NCBI RefSeq assembly: GCF_037975245.1
Contig: NC_092565.1
Span: forward strand, 23,269,499 to 23,333,498
Source of the DNA: Apostichopus japonicus
Lineage: Eukaryota > Echinodermata > Holothuroidea > Aspidochirotida > Stichopodidae
Direction of reading: 5' to 3'
Length of the DNA: 64,000 bases
Part shown: one piece after another, positions 12,569-24,540 of the stretch
How positions within the stretch are numbered: the first letter of the stretch is position 1
Layout of the letters: every line of letters starts with the position of its first letter
Translations under genes and position numbers: made by a program
The notes under the pieces: generated by a model
What the model was told of the DNA's origin: nothing
Database searches by the model: none
Seen by the model: the letters and a program-made list of their open reading frames with translations, nothing else

Positions 12569-15500
12569 TCAGAGTGACACAGACATCATCAGCAAATCTT
12601 TCATTGATTTTCAGACGTTACCGTATGGGTCGGTTCTTATGACTGGGAAGGAGCCTGGTCAATGTTATTGTCTGGGGGTACATGGGTTATCGAGGGTTAA
12701 AACGACGTGATTTGGATCCAGAAAGCGAAGCCAACCAATCGGTTGACGCAGCAATTTCAGAAATCTTGTTCTTTTGTACAGTGCATGTCAGAGAGATGAT
12801 TGGGATGGATGCATCTCCTTATATCTTCATTTTGCTTTTATTTTATCAAATTCTTGCAGTGTGTGTGCGTGTTGGTAGGGTAGGGGTGCGGTTATTCCCG
12901 GTTCTATGCCTCTTGAATTTGAGGGTTATCGGATGATGCTGCCTCAAATTTTGGTCAGTAATTGGGGAGAGGGGGGGGAGGGATAAAACTAGAGCTAGCC
13001 ATATAGCACGGACTATATTCACTTTGCAATGTACAACCCGTTCCTCTCTCTCCACCTCTGTGGAGTTGGCGTTGAGCGAAAGGCAATGTTGGTTATATCG
13101 TCCATCTTCTCCAGTGGAATCCTTGATGAAGGTATCTTTAAGAAGACACGATCTGGCCGATGTATCATGGTTTTGTTCATGAAACGTTTCTTTCTTTTAC
13201 AATTTACAAATTTGTAGTTCAAGTTCTTGTTGTGTGCTTTCTTATAACAGGCCCTTTATCCAACCACTTGAAGCCTAGACCTAACTAATTGTGTGTATAG
13301 AGAGAAATTCCCACTGTTGTACACCAAACTAAGAGATTTCGCCCGAATGATTCGGTGGCTCTATGCTCTTCACGTTTCTTGGCACAACTTAAAGAGGACA
13401 CAATTGGTGTATTCTCATTGTTGTTTGTGTCAACCATAGCAGATCCATGAAGGGGGGGGGGGTGGGTCGGGTCTTATAGGAAGAGACGAGCCATTTCTCC
13501 ATTAGCATAATGAACCGAGGGCAGGGGTGGGTTACACCTTCAGAGACAGATGAAGTAAAAAAATCCAGGAAGAGAAATACTCTTAAAGGAATAATGAGAG
13601 GCCTACCTACCATCAGTAAATGAGAAGACCTATAACAAACATGAACGCAGCAAACAATTTCGCACCCAAATACAGCCTTCTTTTCAAATTTCAACTTACC
13701 ATATATATCAGTGAATCACCATGGTGAACAAACACTATATTTTGTCTATGACATCACATCAGGAACTTTAAAACAGCCATCAGCAATTTGGATTTAAATT
13801 TCCGTTAATTTTACCAAACCTATAGAGTAATACTTGAAAATAACATTACATTTGATCAACCTACAATACCCATCCCTTTTACAGCCTCATCAGAAAGAAA
13901 AAAAACAAGTCAAAACCTTACTCAGCGAATGATTAAGGATTCCACTCGATTCTAAGTTTCATCGGCCAGACACTTCTTCCTGTAAGTATCAATCACATGT
14001 AAACAACAGAGGATGATGACAAAGAAATGTCTGCATGAACCAAATATATATATATCTTTGTCAGTGTCATCGCTAGAAAGAGCATTGTGAGCATCGTTCC
14101 AGAACTCTCTATCTTATAATGAAATTGACCTGCAAATACGGTAACACTAATTCGAGTCCGAGGTTTGTATAGTATAGGAGTACAACAGCATGAGATCGAG
14201 AACCAGCGATTAATTATTATAGCTGAAATGTCCTACATGTAAGGTTTATTGATGAAAGATTTCCAACAAGTTTAGAATAGAGGGCGGTAACATCTTATTG
14301 ATAAAAGGCATCAGGGGGGCACAACCACCGTTTTGAACTAGGGGGAGGGGTTAAGATGTTAAGCCATTTAAGGGGAGGGAGTTAGGGGAGGAGATGTCCA
14401 CTCCCTATTGAACATTTTTGGTTAGATGGAGGGTACTTAGATGCAAAATGGTGCTACTGTGTGCATCTTATGAAACAATGTTGAAAAATTCCAGGCCGTT
14501 TGGGTTGTATCACACATAACTGTTATGTATTTAGGTATGGATGCTAGGACTATTTCTTAATATTGTATGCCAGTGGGGAAGGGGAGGGGGGGGGAGGGCT
14601 GACCATCCAATTGATTTTACAGAGGTATATATGACTGTGCCCGTGAAGAGCATCGTAATAGGTTATGAAGACTTGTTTTTCAAAGAAATATTATCCAATT
14701 ATTTGTATTATGGTGAGTTTTTCCATCATAATCTTGGATTATGTACAGCTGTATATGCTGTAATTTTACCTTAAGAGGGCCCAAAAAAAAAGTCTTGAAG
14801 TCACAGAAATGCTGGTGTTATTCAGCTTGTATTTATGGATACAAAGAGAATCATTAATATTTACAATTAGTAACATTCATTAAATCCCCACTCCTACAAG
14901 ACCCCCCTCCCCCTCCTCCACCTCTCCTTTTGACCTTTCCAAGAACAATAAGGCTTTTGGCAGCAGTGTTTGTTTCGTAAATATTACCAACTCTATGGTG
15001 AACTAATGAAAAGTCAAAACACAATGTGACTGATCAAACTTACAACATTTTCCATAACTTTTTCTACAAAGTGAAAGTTGATGATTACTTGTTGATTTTG
15101 TTTGTCAACATTTTGGTAGTCAAGACTCATTTTTCATGTCTGTATTATGATTATCAGTTATAACATGCAAAGAGCAACTTTGACAAATTCAAACTTTGGA
15201 CTTGTACTTTATTATTTTGAACAGAGTGTTGACTAGTTAAGCTTAAGAGTTACATTGATGTCAGATTCTTGAATTACATAACATCTTAAAACTGATCAAA
15301 TTTCAACAAGATCACGATCAACAGGAACTTGAACAGAAACTTGAACAAAACCATTGATTAAATTAAGACAGCCCTTGTAGACATTTTGTACCCGAATGCA
15401 TCAGTACTGACCAAGTCTATGAGAGTCTAAAAAGTGAATTGAAATGGCACTATTTTATGTTTTTGCTTATCACATACAAACAAACATACAAACAAACAAA

Positions 15501-15589
15501 ATATACAAACAAACATACAAACTGACAAGTCATCAACTACGAGGGAACATAGTGCTTTGTTATGGGACAGGTTTTTAGTATTAACAGCT
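12569..15589. other. Intergenic DNA, no gene seen
   Basis: No supported coding region. G-rich runs occur at about 12.97, 13.45, 14.34 and 14.58 kb, and a C-rich run at 14.9 kb. A tract of CAAA/CATA units lies at about 15472-15531. Confidence 0.55.
15472..15531. repeat. CAAA/CATA simple repeat
   Basis: About 60 bp of imperfect aaac/atac units immediately upstream of the LINE fragment. Confidence 0.75.
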
Positions 15590-15990
15590 TACCAAAGTTA
15601 ATGCAAATACTGCTTCAGCACTTGTCAAGAAATAATGGATAATTCTGAGAATCTTGCAATTTTTAAAAGAAAACTCAAAACATATTTATTTCCTGGCTAA
15701 TCACTTTTATACTCAATTTTTAATTTTTGTATTCATTATATTTCATATTTTTGAATTTTTCTTTTAGATTTTATATAACATTTTGCATTTTCTTTTTTTC
15801 TCTTTGATTTTCATAGCAATTGTATATTTTTTTGTACATTCATCTAGTACATTTTTCTACGCCATTTGAGATCTTATTTTCTTATGATTGGTTTTTTTCT
15901 TTCTTTGTATTTTGTTGTTAAGCGCAACCGAAAACTTTGTTGGGGTTGCGCTATATGAAATTCAATAAATAATAATAATAATAATTAGTA
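15590..15990 (+). mobile_element. 5'-truncated LINE 3' end (CR1/L2-like)
   Basis: Near 15635-15700 the plus strand reads NSENLAIFKRKLKTYLF, followed by Pro-Gly and a stop. This resembles the typical C-terminus of reverse transcriptases of CR1/L2/jockey-type LINEs. A T-rich 3'UTR follows, then a hairpin with 9-bp arms (AGCGCAACC at 15920-15928 and GGTTGCGCT at about 15943-15951) and an ATA-type microsatellite tail ending near 15986. A 3' hairpin plus short tandem tail is usual for L2/CR1-group elements. Only the last few codons of ORF2 remain, so the copy is dead. The 5' limit is approximate. Confidence 0.65.
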
Positions 15991-16362
15991 CCCCATGCCT
16001 AACCATTCCTCCCCACCCCTCCCCGACACCACTTTTGCAAAATTCCTGCCAAAAAAATCCCTCTTCTGCATAATCGTCATTAGAATGAGAACTCCTCAGT
16101 TCATTTGGACGTTTGATAGAATGCAGCCTTCATTTCTGCATTTTACCCAGTTGTCCCTGGAGCCATCTTTGTCTCTCTATTGACTCTACCTAATACCACC
16201 TTTTACGGAAAGAGTCTTCCTTAAATGAAACCCTCACATATCAATGTTTTCATTTGACATCAATCCACAAGTCTAGTCCAACCTGCAGGGGTAGTATAAC
16301 ATATTGGACAGAGAGTTTGTAGTTGCTGTTCTCTTCTACACAGTTTGTTTTTGATACCCTGA

Positions 16363-19300
16363 TCAATTTTTGGGTTTCGTTTCTTGATCCGAAACATTTC
16401 TGATGAAGATGGCGTCCTCGGGATGTTCCACATCCTCTCCCATCTCAAACATATACGATGAAGCAATGGCCAGAGTGGATCCATCGTTACTGAAAATATA
16501 TTTAAATTTTTTTTTTAAAATGCCAATAATCTACAAAGAAACGCAGATTTTATTGATGAGAATTTGCCACTAAAGACAGTAAGACACCAAATCACTGTGT
16601 CTATGTTTAATATTCATACGAAAGAGAAAAGATAATGAAAGGGTTTCCAGAAAATTATTTCAAGATATTAAGTTTTCTGAATACTTGTACGACTGGCGCC
16701 CACATTAAGTTAAATTGAGATGCTATTATGTTACAGTCACTTACATTCAGTCTTTAAGTCTCTTCCTTTTCAATCTAGTAGGGGATCCTGGGCGCCAATA
16801 ATTGATTTTACGAGGTTGGGGTTTAAAATATGTTCCCCACATCCCATCTTCCCACCCCCGCGACCCTTCCCATCCTTCACGATGCTACACTTGACTAAAA
16901 TAGATCTCAATAAAATGTTCTCCTTTCCCACAGCATCTTCCATCTCAAAGAACTTAAGACTATGCTCTAGAAGCAATTGGGGAACATGGACAGCAGATAT
17001 TTTTAAAGGAAGAAGTCTAGGATAATTTTATACCTGAATGCCAGTGAGCTGATGCTGGTAGGATATCGGTGGAATTGGCAGAGCCTCTTCTTGTTGAAGC
17101 CGTCCCAGATGTTAACGTAACCATCTGAGCCTCCGGAAGCAAATGTATTGTGTCCATTATGGAAGGCGATACTCAACACTGGGTAGATGTTTTCTTCTCC
17201 GTTTACCTTAAGATGTGACAATATTATTTAAAAGATAAAAAAAAGGAGTGAGAGAAGGTAAAAATTGCAATTCTTTCTAGTGTAGCTAGAATTTTAAGTA
17301 AGTGACAGATCATTGCATATATCACTAGTTCAATGGTTATAACCAAAGTTGCACAAACCAAACCATATTGAACCACTTCACACTGTTAGTGAAGCCGATA
17401 CCTGATTTCTCTACCAACTCCACGTTTGAAGCAAGATAATTGCCCAGACAAAGTCTTAACTTCCACTTGTGTTGCATTCAGAATCATCAAATTTAAGAAA
17501 AAACAGGTAACGTTGTGAAAAATAATGGAACCATTTCCTTGGGCCCTTAAGGATTTTATCTAAATTCATATTTCTCTAAAGAAATTTACATTACAGTTAG
17601 ACGACTCATTAGAGACTGAAGATATCTAACCAATTGTATGCTGTTTACTTTTGTTTCACATCAATGGAGTAAAAATTGGCGCATATTTGTTGATTTTGCT
17701 GTCATGTCATACAGAGACTTGTATTGGAAATGTTGGATTCAATAAATAATCCCATATCTATCTGCAAGTCTAGGACATTTCATACCCTCGACCGCAAAAG
17801 GGTTAGTTCAAAGTTGAGATTGATGGGCGACATTTGTAGTGTCCCGTTGGGTAGAACTTTACTATGATAACAGTACTAGGGATAATGTAATAACAATGGT
17901 GTGATTGATATGTAGTGAAAACCATTGTACCCTCCCACAGGTAAATCAATAGACAGTGAATATCAGAGGAAACAGGGTCATGACCCTATCAAAGCTCTTT
18001 AACAATCAGAACAATCTTTGGATGACCTCACTGTGTTGAATTCATAAATCCAGTGTCTTTTGTATTACTTTAGTTGATGATGATTAATGATGACACTTGA
18101 TGACGAATAGAGTCATCGGCTGCCAACATCGGTGCCATTTATGAGAGCTATCCCTATCCTCCCCCAACCCACCCCCTCCACCTCCCATCATAAAAATGCT
18201 TTGGGCGACATCTAGAGAGGATGTATCTAATAATGACAAGTGATGAATATATGTATTGGAAGAAACAATTTAAGGACAAAGACATGAGATGGCAAAAGAG
18301 GTTTGCTATTCAAAGCAGGTACAAAGACAAAGTGATAAGAGTTGAATTCTACAAGAAATCTTTGTTTTGTAGTTTGCACAAATGATGCTGTGGATGACCA
18401 AATGACTATTGCAGGGAATATTTTAGTATTAAAAGTCTTGTGTCATATTTTTGACTCTGCTGAAATCTCTCTCCTATAAAATACTATGGTTCCCGTGTAG
18501 AAAAAAATGTGACACAAATTTTCGCTTGTATAGCAATTTGTCCAATTATTACCAAATTATTTGCGAATTATTACCTGTATTGACCAGGCAGGTATTAAAC
18601 AAAAATGGAAAAAAAGTTAGAAGTTGGAAAAATGCGACCGATCAAGTTTAAAACTCTATGCAAGAACCTTATGAAAAGGAAACAAGAAATTTTTTGGATA
18701 CTACTGAAGTTTTGCGGCTGTTATGAGAGACTAATTCCGAGCAGGTGATTCCCTCATGACACATTAAGATGTAATACAAATGACCCTGTCAAATAGGTAC
18801 CATTCTTTCTAAGAACCCAAGGAGAAGCAAACCCAACTGTCAACATTAGCTTTACATTATAAAGATACTTGTGATAGACAACTCTCAAGAAATAAAGCTA
18901 AGAATTGTTGTGTTCTGTTGGGACATAGCATGGTCTAAAAATCATGACAAGAGGCTGCCATTTTGTTAATACCAGATGTTTAAGTGACTATGAGGTGAAA
19001 TCTAGTAGATTCATTTAATTTTTTCACAGAGAATGTAAGTAATACTACCACTGTAAACATTGCATACATTAGGCCTTGTTACAAATTTATTTATTTAGGG
19101 AGTGTTTTTCTGCTGTTTGAGGGGACAGGTGGAGGGAAGGTGGCTTTGGGTGTTGTTCACCAATGACCTCTACCATTCAGGTGCAATTTTGTTGTAATGG
19201 ATTGTTCTTTAAATGTTGGATGCTAACACTATAATATCCACAACGGCTTAAAGCCAAATTTGAATCATCCCCCACATAAACCCTTTCATATGCTCACCTT

Positions 19301-22251
19301 TATTCTGTGACACTTGAATGCGTATTTCTTCTTCTGGACCTCGGGACTTGGATCTAGGTACTCCACTGCCACTCTGCCTTCTATACTGCTCAGGACGTAA
19401 CCTTGTTTGTTCGGGAAGCACCGGATGCAACGTGTCTGGTACTTGAGACTGGACTCTCGCCTCTGTTGGACGTAACCCATGTTTCGGAGGTCCCACACCA
19501 GCACCTTTCTGTTGGCTGTCCCCACGACTAAACGGTCCCCGCATAAGGCCATGGTGTACACCTGAAATAGTATTTATAGTATAACCATATAACGATAATG
19601 AAGTTTGTACACACTGTGTACTTGACCACTTTGAGATATGCTTTTAATCTATATAACATGGTCACAGACTTTGCATATGTGGATGGTTTGATGTGTAATG
19701 AAGATAATTTAGACTTTTTCAGTTAGTAAAGAGAGCAATTGTCTGCTTCTTACTTTACATTTTAATGCACATTTTAAGCCTTTGACACTCTTAGTAGATG
19801 AATTACACTTGATGAATTTCTCCAGGTTTCCCAAAATGGCTTCAATTACCAAATTTTAACACACAAGGAACTTTTTTTGATGCATGAAGATGCTACCTCC
19901 AAAGCTTAGAGATACTGAAGGCAGTAAACAAATTGACTGACATTACTACTATAGGGTCAAACGAGGAACTATATAACCCCCAAAAATGTATACTCTGTGT
20001 CATGAACTAGCATGCACACCCTCCCCCACCCCCACCCCCCAGTGTTAGCTTAAGCACCTTAAGAGTGAAGAAATTAATGGTGAGAACAGTATTCAAACCA
20101 GTGACCTCAGGATTACAGACTACAGTCTTAGAAGAAGTGAAGGTACTAATCCGCTTTGCTTGACGTATAGCTCACAGATTTTACTCTCTGTGCCAGAGTA
20201 TTCCAAGGCCGATGTTCTACTTTTGACAGAGGCTTGTAAAAGTGATAATTTTTTTACCTTATCTGGCTGTGAGAAGGACCCAGCACAGTGAGAGATACGT
20301 GCATCCCATAATTTGACTGTCTGATCCCAGCTGCCAGTGACTAACACATTAACATCTGAACAAAACTCCACACAGCGTATCGCATCGTCATGCTTGCCCA
20401 CTGTTTCCTCTGTGAAAGCAAAAAAAGTAAATGAGAGTTTTGCTTAGAAGACTTTACTAAAAAGAAAACAAATTTGCATGATTTTGCTATTACATTAGCC
20501 CCCATTCGGGAATCTAGTGTCAAACATGGAATCGATTTTCACTCTATCTACACTATCAACTTGGGCCAGTACAAATGTTGCCAGTATATGGTTAAAGGCA
20601 ACAGATCGAAACTGGTCTTCACATTACAGAAACATTCATAAAGTCCGCCAGCAATATTGAAGTGGGTTAGTTATTACTTTATATAGACACTGCTGTGATT
20701 CCAAAAGTTGGTATCACAGCATGGCAATTGAACTGAAGTAAATTTACATGATATTTGCAACAGGCGACTTGTGTGCTTGGGGAATGTTCTTTGGGTTCTG
20801 CAGTTTTGATAAACTGCTGAAACTGATAGTCTCCATGGAAATTTAGGAAAGGCTTATGTTAATATTTTAGTACTGAAATGAGACCTGCTGCTTCAACTTA
20901 GTAAACACTTATTTATTTTTCAACAACATCACAAAACTGATCAACAATGGTGGTTTGAAAAGCAGATTTCTCTTGCAACTTTTAGTTTTAATCAATCTGC
21001 ATTCAGTGCATTATTCGCATCGAAGAAGAAAATCAAGTTTGTAACTTACCTGTACTCTTATTGATGTCGAACATTTTCAGTGTGTTGTCCAATCCACCAC
21101 TAAATACATGTGTTTGATCCTGTCAGGTTAAAATGAAGATAACGTATTGAATTCCTTTTTCTTAGTTGCAACCCAGTCCCACCGACTTGGAAGTTAACCA
21201 GAGCTCCAATTGTTTTGATTATGGGACACAACAGGGCCAAAATGACTTGTTGCATGATTTGAATCACTAAGAAAATTCAAAATTCTGTTGTAGGCTATTA
21301 CACATAATTCACCAGCTTGCCTTAGGCTTGGCCATATCGTTAAAGTTACACCTTGCAGTTAATGTGATAACATCTGTACTTAACCATTGATGGAAAAGTT
21401 CAGTAAGTCTTGAAAATATAAACTACTTCAGTCCACTGATATCACATCAGGAATGATTTAAATTAAACAGAAACTATGAAAAGGTATCCAACGGACACAA
21501 TAAAACTATGAATTAAATCTGTGGGATAATTTTTGTATCGAAAGAAAATGGTACAATGGAATAAATTGAACAGCCATGTTGTTGACCTCCATTCTTAGAA
21601 TGTGGACTACTCAGTAATTTCAGTAGAAAATGCACATAGTTCAACTTTTGCATGGTAGGTTCATAAGAAGGAGAAGGTGGGGGGGGGGTGGGGTGTCCAG
21701 GAAGCAGGATATAGGGGGCCCAGTGCTAAAACATTTCTAGTCACATAGTTTAGATGGATAGGAAAGTGCAAAGGTAGATTGGAGACAGGTAGAAGAAAGG
21801 AACAAAGTTAGTTCTAAATATCTGGCCATGACCAGAATGATGCAAAGCTACATCCCAATGCAAGATGCAGCTTTACCGAGGTTCTGGAGTCATTATGTTT
21901 ATTTCTTCATAAAGGTTCCCCACTTACATGAATATATGTTAGGCTGTACATAATATAACCTCAGTATGACATAGTGTGGCCACTGTCATGAGATCAGCAT
22001 GGAAGACACACTGTACTATTTCTCCAAATGTTACACAAGAGTCTACTACTTACATGGAAACAGCAATCCAGGACAGCTCTGTCATGTTTGTACTTGGCTC
22101 TCATGCTGTTAGACTGTACATCATATAACCTCACTGTCTCGTCCCACGAAGACACTAGTAAAAATTGGGAGCTGTTTGGTCCAAACTTTACAGAAGAAAT
22201 GCAATCTTCTGGAGCATCGTTTAATTTGAATTCACTAGTTGCATCAGGCAT
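16363..22251 (-). CDS. BUB3: Mitotic checkpoint protein BUB3, 327 aa, six coding exons
   Basis: BUB3 is a seven-bladed WD40 protein that docks BUB1/BUBR1 on phosphorylated KNL1 at kinetochores in the spindle assembly checkpoint. Coding exons in transcript order: 22251-22054, 21119-21050, 20409-20258, 19561-19298, 17206-17034, 16489-16363. All introns are GT-AG, phases agree, and the sum is 984 nt including the TGA (human BUB3 is 328 aa). The N-terminus reads [22 protein letters not shown]-type blade ends follow in order: [69 protein letters not shown]. The [20 protein letters not shown] and [14 protein letters not shown] segments are nearly identical to vertebrate BUB3. The C-terminus ([20 protein letters not shown], then a short tail) is complete. 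The gene is intact and divergent from MVP. The ATG lies 20 nt inside its exon after a splice acceptor, so a non-coding 5' exon exists upstream. Confidence 0.97.
21645..21806 (+). repeat. Divergent interspersed repeat, copy A
   Basis: Lies in the BUB3 intron between the first two coding exons. Shares the ordered motifs ccagtgctaaaac, aaagtgca, ggagacaggtaag-like and gaacaaagtta with copies near 53.6, 59.8 and 62.5 kb. No coding capacity is convincing and the class is unknown. Confidence 0.5.
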
Positions 22252-22271
22252 CTTGTCAGCAAGTGTTTTAA
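22252..22271 (-). other. BUB3: BUB3 5'UTR part of first coding exon
   Basis: The 20 nt before the ATG follow a polypyrimidine-AG acceptor (ctctttcag just above 22271). The transcript therefore starts in an upstream non-coding exon, somewhere between here and the MVP start. I could not fix that exon. Confidence 0.7.
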
Positions 22272-24540
22272 CTGAAAGAGAAGAAACGTTTTTGTTTAAA
22301 CTAGTGACATATTATATCAAACTATGAATATGACTTTCTACATGATTTAGTATTTAAACAAGTATATATAAGATTTTTTAATCCTGTCCCAGTCTTGCTC
22401 TAAAATGACTAAAATCATCTCTAACTTAAGAAGAAACACATTGGTGCACCTCTCCCAGAGGTTTCTTTCATGAGATATATTGCAGAATGCACTCCACAAT
22501 GCATTCATCTAAGAAAAGTAAACAAATTGAATGTTTCATATCTTAACAGCAGCACAAACTATGAAGCTTGGGCTGAATCACAGTGCTTTAATTGAAAAGT
22601 TCTGCTATCCCTGTTGTAACAATGTGTGATTGAATTAATGTGCGCATCAACTGTGCATGTGTGATGGGGTTAGCATTGTATACATGCATTTGTTGGTTGT
22701 GTATGTGCCTTGGGATGCGTGATTTGTTTGAACGGTGCGTGTTGTGCGTGCTTTCTTTAAATAGGGTTTGGAACGTATTGGGAGGTAGTTATTACTTAGA
22801 CTTAGACTACAAGACGTGTTCTTTTATCATGGTAAGACTCAGTAAAATTGTGAAGAACAACAGCTAAGAAAATCAGTTATCCCAGCTTAAAAGTTTTTAT
22901 GATGTTATAGTGCAAAAATAATAATATTGATAATGATAATATTAATAATATTAATCATAATCACCAGCTATTTTAAGACGCTTAAGCGGCCACAAATGTG
23001 GGAGAAACCAGCAAGGGCTTATGGATTATAACTTACATGTCGCATGGATTCCAATTCAACATTTTAGCTCAAATTTGGAACCTTTTCAATTTAGAAAGTA
23101 ATTTCAGATCTGAAAACCGTAGATTGCTCTTGGATGTAAAACGCATGTTACTATTACCCGGACAGCTATTGAACCCAAAACCTCCCAATTGCCTAGCCTC
23201 ATTGCTTCAAATGCCACCGCCTTTTTCCACTCGGCCACAGCACAGGTAATAAGAAATTGCAGTCCTTTCACAATTTCAAGGTAGAATATTAGCAGCCTTT
23301 TTCACATTGAAACCATTTCCATCATTAGCAAAGCCTAGGGCATGGTGAAAGCTTCAATAGTTGAAATGTAATATTGAGCCTTTGCAAAACCCATGTTACT
23401 ACTAGTACAGTACTAGTATTGTTCAGAAAGAAAAACAAAATGAGGAAAATGTGGCTCAATGATGCTTGCCTTACACCTGGTACAATTCTATGAATATTGT
23501 TAACATACTAAAAGGTACAGTACGGTGTACGGTAATTTTGCATGTCCCCAAAATTTGGAAACTGTGTTCATACATATATGTACAGTAGCTGTACTGATAG
23601 ACAGTATAGCTGCTGTGCTCATAAGTCAAATTGTAACCACTTTTTGAATCACAAGTTTAATATACAAAGCCTTAATGGAAACGGCTCAAATTGTCACATA
23701 TGCAAGAAAACATCAAATTTGTATTTTTTGAAACTGTCGTGGCTTAATACCCATTTCGAAGAATTATACTGGTAACCTAAGTGAGAGAGAATTACCTTGT
23801 TTCATGGAGTTTGACTGCCGATCTTTAGTTTAAAGTATAAAATTCTTTATATTTCTCGCAGAATCAGGTAAACCATCAATGAATCACATAGCTGAAGAAT
23901 CAAGCTAAATCTCTGAGCCAAATCACCATGATCGTCACCACTGCTATCATTGAAAAGAACATTAAATCTCTAGCTATCTCGAAATTACCGTATACCATTC
24001 ATAGTACTATTTACTAACTGACTTGACAGTTGAAACAAAAACATGCACGGAATACGTAACACTAGGCCCAGACTATACATACAAAATCACGTTAGGATAG
24101 CAACAGCAGACCTACAAGTAAAGGACGGGAGGACTAGGCTACAGATGAAAACTGGAAGTTTTCATCATTTCATTTCCAATATAAAGAAGGACATAATTAT
24201 CATTACGTTAATACTAAGTGAACAAATTCAATTTCAAAGGTTTACTAACCTCAATCAATAGAAATTTATAAGTGCGGCTTCTGGACGTGGTTATTCAAAA
24301 CAACCTCCAATGCAAGAATTGGAGGCGCTCTACAAATTTATTAATTGATCAAAACAAACATGACATCATACTGTACAGCAGTGATGAATATCGACTGTAC
24401 AACAACTCAACAAGGGTATCGCTAATGACCATAAATTGTGATGAAATATACTTCCTTGTCTAAGCTACGTCGCCGTTAAGCATTTTATCCGTCCGAGTTT
24501 CTTTACATTTTACATACAGAGCACATTTAAATAAATAAAA
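22272..24540. promoter_or_regulatory. Head-to-head BUB3/MVP interval, likely bidirectional promoter
   Basis: BUB3 (minus) and MVP (plus) face away from each other, with 2.3 kb between start codons. BUB3's first coding exon begins at a splice acceptor, so its true 5' end lies inside this interval and the gap between transcription starts is shorter. The last 100 bp before the MVP ATG have several CpGs (ctacgtcgccg, tccgtccgag at about 24466-24497) in otherwise CpG-poor DNA. No TATA box or initiator was identified, and the exact promoter is inference. Confidence 0.45.
22916..22962. repeat. AAT-type microsatellite
   Basis: Imperfect aataat/attaat units in the interval upstream of BUB3. Confidence 0.7.
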
